This document shows positions 53,584 through 64,000 of a DNA stretch of 64,000 nt, in pieces. Under the pieces are notes generated by a model that saw only the letters and a program-made list of their open reading frames with translations, was not told the origin of the DNA and did no database searches. The stretch lies in assembly GCA_008933995.1 (NCBI GenBank), contig WARS01000036.1, positions 22,348,785-22,412,784 on the forward strand, in the 5' to 3' direction. The translations under genes were made by a program, and so were the position numbers. This DNA is from Datnioides undecimradiatus. Lineage: Eukaryota > Chordata > Actinopteri > Lobotiformes > Datnioididae. Position 1 is the stretch's first letter, and every line of letters starts with the position of its first letter.

Positions 53584-53893
53584 TGAAAAGTCAGTCCAGT
53601 CCGCATGGGCTCCTCGATCCGGCTCCGCTTCTCCTCCCCGCTCCTGACAACCAGCACACACACACAGTAAATCCCACAGCGGCTCCAACACCGGACACAC
53701 TTCACTGAACTTCAGACAACTTTAGGACGAAGGCGTCCATCTGACAAAAGTCTCTGTTTCTCTTTTAGTTTGTTTGTTTTGTTGGAGAGCGTGCACCGAG
53801 CGCACCGCCGCCCCGCGTCCCCGTCCGCCTGATCTCTGATGTGAGGAGAGACTCTGCTGGTCTGACAGAGGAGGAGGAGGGCGGACACACACA

Positions 53894-53950
<57 letters not shown>

Positions 53951-55250
53951 AGCCTATATATGACACACACACATTCAACAAAACAACTTTGTGACATAAA
54001 ATAAAGTTTTCTGTCTCGAGTTTGATCTGAGCGGCCTCATCGATTATCGATCACTCATCAATAAGTGGATTAGTGACAGTGTGAGAGCCGGACTCGGTCA
54101 AATCTGCGGTTATATAAACTGGTGAACATTCAGGCCTGCAGTTGTGTAATCTGAGCGTGCAGGTCAGTATAACCAGCGCAGTTATTGTCAGACGTGTTTT
54201 TCACGTTTCATCATATTTTATCATTTTACTAAACGCGCAACACAGACGGAAGCCCGGCGGGCTCACATGAGACTCGGTCTCCAGGAGGAGAGTCTCGGTC
54301 TCTAGGGAGCGGCGGCAGCAGGACGTGGGGACAGATCTCCTCCTGCCCGGCCTGCCGCCCGCTGTCCTCCGCTGTCATCCTTGAAGAAAATTACCTCCTC
54401 CGTCATCCATCCAACACCTGGAGCTGGAGCAGCGAGCGCGAGCGCGCACCTCTCCCCGCTCACCTGGCTGCGCAGGTAGAGCAGCACAGGTAACTGCCAC
54501 GCTTTGATTGGCTCCTGAAAGAGAACAAGGAGAGAAGGAGGAAAGGAGGAGAGGAGAGGAGACCTACCGGACAGACTCCGTGTTTCCTCCTGCTGAAGGA
54601 GGAGAAGCAGCGAGGAAGAAATGGCAGAAAAGAAGAAAAGTGCTGCAGCGCGCGCACCCTCTCCCTACAACATTCAGATAATCTGGATGTGGTCCCGGCA
54701 GGTCCCGGTGAGTCCCGGTGCTGGAGCAGAGCGGTGGCCGGGAGGGGAGCGTCGGTCCGGGCGGGCAGGTCGGGACTGAGCCGTGTGACGCCTCTCCGCT
54801 GGAGCCTGTCACCGTTTTTTTCCTCTCCTGCAACATAAACAGACGCGAGACCCTCTACCACCACGCGCCGCCTATCTTCACGCGGAGGGATAATTGAGGA
54901 GTGTCCTCTTCCTCCTCCGCGTACACATCACCTCCACTGATCCGGATCACTCTTTGTTTCGGATCAGCTGGAGGTTTGGGGGGTTTAACTCAGCAGCTCG
55001 CGCCTTGTTTACAGCGCCCACGCGGCCCCTCGTGCCGCATTGGCAACAAACGAACTGCAGCGCCGGAGCACCTGATTGGCTCTGGCAGGTTGCTCACCTG
55101 CGCAGGTGAAGCCTCTCTGAGCAGTAGCAGCACGCGCTCCGCTCTGCTGTCTCCTTACGCAGCAGGAGCATGCGCCGACGGCTCTGTGCTGCGCAGTGTT
55201 GACATGGTTCCGCTTGTTTGTCTGAACAGGTATTACCTGTGACCAGACGT
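53584..55250 (-). promoter_or_regulatory. CpG-rich zeb2 5' region (5' UTR, candidate untranslated exon and promoter)
   Basis: The region is CpG-rich around 53180-53660 and again at 54240-55210, with CT and CA arrays at 53893-53950. On the minus strand, GCGCAGCCAG|GTGAGCGG near 54460-54475 is a strong donor for an untranslated upstream exon that could join the acceptor at 53644. Vertebrate ZEB2 has a non-coding first exon and CpG-island promoter, so this fits, but the transcription start is not determined. CACCTG boxes near 54470 and 55080-55105 are potential ZEB self-binding sites. Confidence 0.6.
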
Positions 55251-55981
55251 CACAGTCTAAAGGTCACGTGTTCGGTTCATCTAGTGACATGATCCGGACT
55301 TTGACTGACAGTTGGATAAAACACACTGATGCATTAAAATATAATAAAACCAATATTTCAAAAATATAAAAATGTTTTTCATTAAAATAAATTGATAGAG
55401 ATAAAAACTTAAACAATTGTTAAGAATAACAAATACATAAAAAAAACACTATTTACTATTTACTAAGAAATAGACATGAAAATAAACAAACATTAATTTT
55501 TTTATTAACAATAACATTTAGAAACTATTTAAATGATATTAACATTTAAAAATGTACATATCAAATCTGTTTTATAATATTATCTATATAATTCATTTAA
55601 GTGATTATACAAATAATATGAAAATGAAAAAATGTCAATTATCTAATTCATAAAAAATAAAAACTCATTAATTGTATTGTTAAAACCATTTAATACAAAT
55701 CTATTGAATGTCATTTTATGTATTTAAATATATTTGAAACACATTATTATTATTATTATTATTATTATTATCTGTGTTCCTGCTGACCCATCAAAATAGA
55801 AGTCCTGCCTTGTTCAGGCCTCACAGGGCAGCAGAGGTCAGATTTCAAAATAAAGGTCAGATGATGTTTCCTGTGTTTGTTCACCTGTTGAGGGAAACAG
55901 TGACGAGAAAACAGGAAGAAGACGAAGCAGAAGCAGCGACTTATAAACCTGCAAAAGGTTTGTCATGCTCCCATCATCTGA

Positions 55982-56022
<41 letters not shown>

Positions 56023-56491
56023 CTGTGACTCAACACTCTTGCAGCATGAGGTTGCTCAGACACCTGGGGAGGTTAAAGGTCAAAGAAACAGATGAAGTCC
56101 ATGAGAGGCTGACAGAAAGGTGGGGGGGGCTGAGTTTGTTTGATAAAGGGGAGAGCGGAGTCTCTTGGATTCATTTATTTTAATCATTATTTATTTTTTC
56201 CTCTGTGGGCTTCTGTATCAGGCAGGTGTTAAATCTGTGTAGGTCATGTGATCATGTGGTCATGTGACTGCCTGCTGCTCAGGTGGGTGATAATCTGTGA
56301 TGGAGACATTTGGATTACCTTAATCTGTGTTTTGGGTTGGTGATGGAGGAGTTAATGGGGGTGTTGGGGAGCTTTAAGGGGGTATTACACTAATCACGGT
56401 ATAAGTGTTCCCATTAGGCTTTACGTGGGGGGTGGGGGAGGCACATCTGTCTGGACCCCAGTCTGGAGACGCCATGATGTCACATCATGTG

Positions 56492-56528
<37 letters not shown>

Positions 56529-59500
56529 TGATGCTGTGATGGAAACTGGTTTGAAGTTTTTTTAAATAATGACGTGAATAAATAATAAATTAAGATAACA
56601 CTTTATTTATCACACAGTTGGGGAAATTTACATGTGAAATATTTTTTTCAACTCGTGGAAATTTTAATTGATTAATTTCCAAATTAAGAGACTGGATGTG
56701 AAAGGGGGGTGGGTGGAGAGCTAGACCTGGTCCTGAGGCAAACATGGCATACCGAGGAGTGCGGATATGACCTGGACCTGCTGAGAGACAGATGATGTGT
56801 TCACTGCTGCCTGGTTTTCTCAGTTTCACTGTGCTTCTGCACAGAGACACACACGTGTGTGATCCCACACACTCCTCTGCAGGCCAGATTAAAGAGGAGG
56901 AATAAGACTCTCCTCCTCCTCCCACTCAGCCTCCTCTCATCACAGCTTCCTGCTCAATCTACCTGACAGTCTTTTCACAGGTACACACTAATCCCCCCTT
57001 CAGGCTGCGCTGAGCCGCCACACTCATCATTTCTGCTCCACATTAAGACTCCACAACATCTCTAGTCCTGTTCTTAAACCACAAAGAGTCCCAGCAAGTG
57101 TGTGTGACGAAGGTCAGAGTCCATCAGGAGGACGGCATCCTGTAGACCTGTGGGTTTGTTGTGGGATTAGTGTTTCCTGTCAGTCAGGTAGGAGGATGAA
57201 CTGGCATCTGAGCAGAGCTTCACACAGCTGCTGCAGGTTTAAAGCTCAGAACAACTGATTCCTGCAGGATCTTCTTTCAGCAGGGAGACATCTGCTCCAT
57301 TCATTTCACGGCTTCTGACACTTTTCAGACATTTGATTGTAATTAAACATGTGAAGGTGCATTCACACAGCTGATTGGAGGATGCGCCGCCACCACTGTT
57401 GCTAACGGCTACAGCTGATCCTGCTAACAGCCCACAGGCTGCAGCTGTAAACTGGAGACTGGAGGCTTCAGGGGCCAAGTGGAGCAGGAAGGGTTGAGCC
57501 ATGTGAGCAAGGAGCCACGATAAACCTTGTTAGCATCATTAGCATTATTATGATTCAGTGAACACTTCTGAACAACAACATATTTTAATATTTGAACTTG
57601 AAATCATTTGATGGACATTGATCACTTGATTTTATAAACAACAATGAAGTCAATGAATCAATGAAATGTGCTTCAGACCTTTATGTTCAAGCTCTTCTGC
57701 CTGTTAACGCCATCTTCAGGTCCACATGTAACTGTTTACACCTGCAGATGACATGACTTCCTGCAGCCTCGGCTGCTCTCTGGGTTTGCTTGATAATGCT
57801 AGCATGCTAAACTGGGATGGTCAGCATATACCTGCGAGACATTAGCATGTTAGCACATGTTGGCACACTAATATTAGCATTTAGCTCAAGGCATCACTGT
57901 GAGCTGCTAGCATGGCTGCAGACAGTCAGTTTGGTTGTTGAACTATAGTTGTCCATGTCCTGGAGTCTCTGGTAACCGTGGCAACACAACAAGCAGCCTG
58001 CGTGTCTCAGCTGAGAGTCGACATGGTGCCTTCACAGTCGGAGAACCTCAGGGGTCAGTGTTCGGTTCAGACGTTCTGCTTCAAACAGACACAGGAAAAC
58101 ATCTGAGGCTTGAGGTGTTCCAGCCAAACAGTCCACAGCTCCCTGCAAACATGTCAACAGCGGTTCAGACATTCAAGAACTTTGTGTTTCTACTGAAACT
58201 GACATGAAAGAATGGCTCCAGCTGCAGCTCCAGCCTCTGATCCTCTCTGTTTAATGAGTGTTTCAAAGAAACTGATGAAGAAAAGAATGAACACAACATC
58301 CAGGTTAACTGTCAGGCCAACCACCACCCCCCGCACCTCCACCACCTCCCTGCACCTCCTCACTGGTGTTGGACTGAACCGACATCCTGGATCAGTCCCT
58401 GTGGATCCAGCAAGACTGTGCTGATCTGCATCTTGCTGTGGTGAATTCAGGCTGTTTGAAGGTGTTTCAGACTCAGTTGGGGCTAGTGATGGTGATGGTG
58501 GTGGTGTGTCTGTGTGGAGGGTTGTGTCGGAGTCGTAGGAGGTTCAGGACTGAGAATAAGCAGCTCTCAGCAGCTCAGGTGCTCCTCACAGACTCTGAGC
58601 CAAATGAACCTGAGAACAGGCAGGTCTGAGTGGGAGGTTCAAATCCCTTTATGTCTCAGAGAGACTGTCACCGCTTAGTGTGGGGGGGGCGAGGTGGGTC
58701 ACTGCTGCAGGCTGCACATCTCATTACTTTAACATCAAATCCTTCATGTAGAAGTAAGATCACTGTACAGTGGACGTATGAACGTGTGAATCTGGCCAGT
58801 TTTGGTAAAGTTCATTGAAATGAGTTCATGACTCAGTAACAGCGTTTAAATAAGGAAGAGTCAAAGAATCAACAAAAATGGCCACCACCTTTACACCCAG
58901 ATTTCAAGGATGTGATGTCATTCTGTGAGCATACACATGAGGTGTCAACATGTGAACCTCTCTCTTCTCCCACCCCTCACATATCACCTGAAGGCATCAC
59001 AAGTCATTAACCTTGTGTTTGATGGTAACGAGTCAGCTCATCTTCAGCCCTCAGCAGGTTTCTGTCTCCAGCCGACATCCTCACAGTGTTTACGCAGGAA
59101 CCAGAGTCGGGTCAGGACGTCCTGACAGATTGGTGTCTGACCCTCCTACCATGTTGTTTTAGGAGGCAGACTGTGTAATCTGGTCTCCCCTGGGACGGAA
59201 AGTGAACTGTGAGAAGTGAAGGCGACACACACAGTTTGAGGTTTGTGCAGAAATGTGATCAGAGCGATTAGTGACTGTGAAAGTGCCGTGTTACAGAAAC
59301 TTGTGTGGCTGTTCTTGTGTTTCTGAGGCGCTGGTTCCTTCTCCGCATTAAACACGTCCACCCACATGTTGGTAGGAAAACACAGTCTGCAGGAGACAAT
59401 GAGAACGTCCTACGTGGTGTATAAGCCTGTCAGTCGTGTGGATGGACGAAGAATAAGAAAAGAGTGACGAGGCTGAGAACAAATGAAGAGCTGAAGGCTG

Positions 59501-62500
59501 AAGGAAGAGTCTGTTTAGAGGAAGAAGAGGGTCCACTCCTCCTGTTCACAGGCTGTCAGACCAACAGGAGCTCAGCTTCAATCTGTGTGTGGGAGGAGCC
59601 GCTCGCCATCAGCTCCTGTCAGCACTGGCGGGACGTTACTGCTGCAGAGGAAGAAGAAGTAGCAGTTGGTAAAAAGCTTCAGAAGAAACCTCTATGTTAG
59701 TATGCTGCTATGGCTAACTCATGCTAATGCTAAGATAACACAAATGTTAGCCTCACCTGCAGCTAAGCCAAGCAGGTTAGCTAACATAAACCCAGGGCTT
59801 ACCATATGATTAATGTGTCATTAATGCGTTGATCTGATCAGATTATTGATCCTCTGATCTGTAACGGATGCTGAAGCTTTTTATTTCAGACTGAATGAAA
59901 CAATGATTTGTGTTTTTAATATGATTCACATCACATTAATGCCTGGACAGTTTGTACAGCTAACTGCTAGCTGCTGCTAACAGCGTTAGCTCTGCTAGCT
60001 GTGTTACAGTGTGCATTTATAACTGACAGCTAACTCAGGTTCCAGTGAAAACATCGTTTGAGACTCCCGTTGAAACAACTTGAGCTGCTGTTTGTTTACA
60101 GTGTAGCAGATACTGACGACCCACAATCCCCTGCTGCTGCGGTGAAACCAGACCTGACGTGGTGTGAACTGACGTCCTTGAAGCTGTGTTGTGTTTGGAG
60201 TGAGGAGTATTTTTCTGGATTATACTCAGCGTGATGGTTTCTCCTCTTGTGATGATGTCACGGTAACGGGGGTTGATGATGTCGTCTGTGTTGTGATAAG
60301 CAATGGGCAGGACCCTGTCTGGTTCTGGTGCCAGCTGGCCCAGATGATTCAGAAACATGAGAGGACCGTCTCTGGCCTCCTGCAGGGACAGATTATCTAT
60401 TCTAGATCTATTAGTGTGTGTGTGTGTGTGTATCAGTGTGTGTGTGTGTGTTTTTGTGTGTGTGTCAGTGTGTGTGTGCGTATCAGTGTGAGTGTGTGTG
60501 CGTGTGTCAGTGTGTGTATCAGTGTGTGTTTCTGTGTGTGTATCAGTGTGTGAGTGTGTGTATCAGTGTATATCTGTGTGTGTGTGTATCAGTGTATATC
60601 TGTGTGCGTGTGTATCAGTGTGTGTGTATCAGTGTGTGCGTGTGTATCAGTGTGTGAGTGTATCAGTGTGTGTGTGTGTGTCAGTGTGTGAGTGCATCAG
60701 TGTGTGTGTGTGTCAGTGTGTGAGTGCATCAGTGTGTGTGTGTCAGTGTGTGAGTGCATCAGTGTGTGTGTGTGTCAGTGTGTGAATCAGTGTGTGTGTG
60801 TGTGTCAGTGTGTGAGTGTATCAGTGTGTGTGTGTGTCAGTGTGTGAATCAGTGTGTGTTTCTGTGTGTGTGCATCAGTGTGTGTGTGTGTGTGTGTGTC
60901 AGTGTGTGAATCAGTGTGTGTTTCTGTGTGTGTGCATCAGTGTGTGTGTGTGTCAGTGTGTGAATCAGTGTGTGTTTCTGTGTGTGTGCATCAGTGTGTG
61001 TGTGTATCAGTGTGTGTGTGTACCAGTGTGTGTGTGTGTGTGTGTCAGTGTGTGTGTCAGTGTGTGTGTGTGTGTGTGTGTGTCAGTGTGTGTATATCTA
61101 TGTGTGTGTGTGTCAGTGTGTGTGTCAGTGTGTGTACGTGTATCAGTGTGTGAGTTTGTGTGTCTCCTCCAGCCTTCAAAGAGTGTGTGAAATCACTGGG
61201 ACTTGATGTTGTTGAGCCTGCAGGTGATGCAGCAGGTGGGTCAAACACCACCATATGCAGAACACACACGCCATGGAACATGTGCAGAACAACACGCACA
61301 CCCTCTTATCTCGACATCAGACAATGTGGAAGTGAAACCTGTCTGACACTGAGACTGAACCTGGATCAGACGGGTTCAGACCTCCACAGAGAAGAAGACC
61401 ATTAAAGGAGCAGTTCAACTCATTTCACTTTCACAAGTATTTAGCTTAGCTTAGCACAGAGACTGGGAGCAGAGGGAAACTGTTAGCGCTACTCCATGGC
61501 CGTCCAAAATCTGACTTGCATTTAATTAGTGCTTTACCCTTAGCAGAGAGTCAGGAGGGAGGAGGGATCACATGACAGAATACACCTCGTTGTTGGTGAT
61601 GATGAAGACAATGATGAGGATGTTTCTGGCCTGGAAACAGAACTTGTTTGTTGCAGTTCTGAGGAGAGAACTCTGTAAAGTCGATTTAAAATGTTTTTTA
61701 CATGACAGCATCAATATGTGAGAGCGCACACACGCACACACACACACTCTCACACAAACTGCGGCCTGTGAAGCTGTTTAAACACAGTGACATGGCAGCA
61801 GCAGGTGGTGCAGACGTGTCGCAGCAGTGCTCTTTGGCCTGATCCGGGATCTGCGGGCTACAGCTCTGTCACATATGGCACTGCCGCCACCGCTCACGCA
61901 ACCTTTGAAGACTTCGAATTAAGAGCTGGACTTGACCATCTGTGTGCCGCCTACAGTCACCGCTCTGTCAACACACACCGTTTGTTCTCTTTATTGACTT
62001 CACCTGTTTGAAGCTCTTCCTACCTCAGCATCGCCTCACCACTTCACAGAAAAACAGAGGAAGTGTTTCACAACTCGACTCTTTCACAAAGCTAACGGGT
62101 CAGTGGCGGCTCACAGGTGGCGTCGCTAAAACGAGGAAGTTTATCCACGAGTTGCTTCAGATGAAAAGGCCACAAGGTGTCTCAACGTCTGATTCGTGTG
62201 GTGTTCATGCAACATGGTGACGACGTTTCATCAGCGCGTTTAAAATCAAACTGCTCGTCCAAAAGCATGTGGACACCTGAACGTTCCTCCCACAGGTGAG
62301 TTTTATGAAGGAAGCACACATGAATACTCAGCAGCTGGAACTGTTGGTGATTGTCTTCACTCATGTGAGGGAAGAAGCAGCAGAGCTCAGACAGTGAATG
62401 ACTTCACATGTGGAATGAAACAGAGTTTGATGGTCGGAGCCTTTTTACTTCAAGTGTCTTTGATTTGAGTTGATGCTCACCTGAAACCTGCACCTGCTTG

Positions 62501-64000
62501 TTACACCTGACTGAGAAGCTCACACTGGTTTCTGATGATGGCGTCCACACCACACGTGTGGCACATGCGTGGAAGTGAACAGGTCCTGCTTCAGTCTGAC
62601 TTGGCTTGCTGTTGGGGGGGGGGCACTTATCCTTTAGTTTGTCCTCTGAGACCTGATGGACACCTCTGACAATTCATTCTCCAAATGATCAATCGATTAA
62701 TGAATGAATCTCTAAAGTAATCAATATTAGATTTTTTGATGCAGCAGAAATGGATTTGTTGCTCATGTCACGTGAGGCTGGTTTGAATGACGAGTGTCTT
62801 CGTTAATTAGTTTGTTTGATTTAATGTAAAGAGTCGAATCTGCAGCAGGCATGTGAGGATGGGATGTCTGATGTCACGTGTATGTGACAATACATTTAGA
62901 ATTAGCCATGCTAAGCTAAGCTAAGCTGTGCTAACAGCGGGGGCCTGTGCTGGGGGGGGGTCAGCTGGGGGCTGCTGGGAAACATTAACCACACTGATGA
63001 GTGACTCAGGTCTGAAACTTGTCGTCTGTGGTTAAAAAGCTGCCGAACACAGTTCTTCATGGCGCTGAGTGGAGGAACAGAGATGGACAACAGATCCTCC
63101 TGAAGCAGGTTAGCCAGTGTTTTCCCAGCATGCCTCAGCGCTGACCTCAGTCCTGCCCCCAGCCCAACCCTGAATGTGAGCTCTGTATTTGATCAGAGCA
63201 GGAAGCTGCTGCACAGAAAGCGCCTCTGTCTTTAATGAGAGGAGGTTCAGAGCGAGGAGCTTCTTCTCAGCTGTCAGTTTAAACCTGAAGATGTGTTCAT
63301 TTCTCACCTGACGCTGCAGTGATAGAGATGAGAGTGAACCTGCAGATGTCCAGGCTTGTTGTTCACACCTGTATTTTATTTCCAGTGACTACACAGACAC
63401 ATGACTCAGTGCTCAGTTCATTTCTCCACCTTCATACTGCCTCCATGTTTCTGCTGCAGGCACTGAATCAACACAAGCAAACTGCACTAACGAGCTTCAC
63501 CTAATGAGTGAGTCTGAACAAACATCGAGGGAACCGACGTCAGGTTTGATATCTGACTCATCAGACTGACAGCTCGTCTTCTAGCAACACGCCTCTGACA
63601 TGTCAATCAACTGATGTCATGGAAACAACCCATTCAGATATGATGTATCTGCTGGAGTGAACCTCGTGACCTCTGAGCCTTTCCATCCAAACACTAAATC
63701 TTATTGTCTGTGTTGGACATGTCTTCTGTCTTTACTTGCTGCGTCAGCGTCTGATGTGCTGATGGCGGCAGAAGGCGAGGCTCTAATCGCTTCAGAACAG
63801 GAAGTCAGAGGCTTTTTTGCTGCTTCTCCAGCTTGGGAGTAAAACAGTCAAACAGGATGTAAAACCAAATCAACAGCTTCCGATTGCAGCAATTAGCTGA
63901 GTGACTGAGCTAACTGCAACGAGAGAGACACACATTTTATAATTATTTTTTCATTTATCATGTCAGATGAATCAGCTCAATAAAACGAGGCCACATGAGA
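55250..64000. other. Gene-free flank upstream of zeb2
   Basis: No coding homology or RNA gene was recognised on either strand. The flank holds AT-rich DNA (55310-55740), ATT and CA arrays (55743-55773, 55982-56019, 56495-56525), a large TG/TCAG array (60413-61160), and clusters of GCTAGC/GTTAGC words near 57780-57920, 59700-60010 and 62900-62935. ZEB2 borders a gene desert in other vertebrates, which fits. Confidence 0.6.
60413..61160. repeat. 750-bp TG-rich array with TCAGTGTG punctuation
   Basis: (TG)n blocks are separated by TATCAGTG, GTCAGTG, GCATCAGTG and TTTCTGTG. Higher-order repeats of about 54-60 bp are visible between 60840 and 61010. Cys/Val-rich open frames on the plus strand are artefacts. 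Confidence 0.9.

Noticed and set aside
57935..59700. Several 60-90 aa open frames upstream of zeb2
   Set aside because: They show no homology, no splice-consistent neighbours and ordinary random-frame lengths.
60191..61206. Cys/Val-rich open frames in several registers
   Set aside because: They are translations of a TG-rich array with TCAGTGTG spacers, not genes.

Overview
The window is vertebrate nuclear DNA, almost certainly from a teleost fish, probably a percomorph (inference). It has intron-rich genes with GT-AG splice sites, dense CA, TG and GACA microsatellites, a decayed fish-type LINE of the CR1/L2 class, and a Tc1/mariner copy nested in a hAT-like element. There is no bacterial or organellar gene structure, and most long open frames are simple-repeat artefacts.

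Two protein genes are recognisable, both on the minus strand, in the same order and orientation as human ZEB2-GTDC1. (1) A complete zeb2 coding region lies at 53583 to 22461. Nine coding exons join in frame to 1202 codons plus a stop. They encode the NuRD-binding N-terminus, an N-terminal cluster of four zinc fingers, a SMAD-interacting segment, a central finger, a homeodomain-like segment, two PLDL-type CtBP motifs, a C-terminal cluster of three fingers and an acidic tail. The roughly 2.2 kb 3' UTR has six miR-200b/c/429 seed matches and one miR-141/200a match. I cannot tell zeb2a from zeb2b. (2) The middle of gtdc1 (tRNA-queuosine mannosyltransferase, QTMAN) lies below 10 kb. Four exons are recognisable at 9674-9509, 6570-6397, 1227-1135 and 1003-884. 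Three join in frame. The most upstream one carries several small indels. The 3' end of gtdc1 runs off the left edge of the window, and no intact first coding exon is visible. A CRE-containing GC-rich segment near 19.93-20.04 kb is the likely gtdc1 promoter, only about 250 bp beyond the end of the zeb2 3' UTR.

Layout: 1-9.7 kb, gtdc1 exons and introns, with a 20-bp minisatellite and the nested transposons. 9.9-13.4 kb, broken LINE. 14.36-15.71 kb, an apparently perfect 1352-bp palindrome. 15.7-19.9 kb, gtdc1 intron with a 450-bp minisatellite. 20.3-22.5 kb, zeb2 3' UTR. 22.5-32.8 kb, zeb2 coding exons 9 to 2. 32.8-53.5 kb, zeb2 intron 1, full of simple repeats plus candidate enhancers. 53.5-55.2 kb, first coding exon and CpG-rich promoter. 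55.3-64 kb, gene-free flank.

The most unusual structures are the palindrome and a minisatellite that forms a 452-nt AG-free zone directly before the last zeb2 splice acceptor, with repeated branch-point-like CTGAC. Next are the multiply indel-damaged gtdc1 exon and a 16-bp GATA/YY1-like motif shared by two zeb2 introns.
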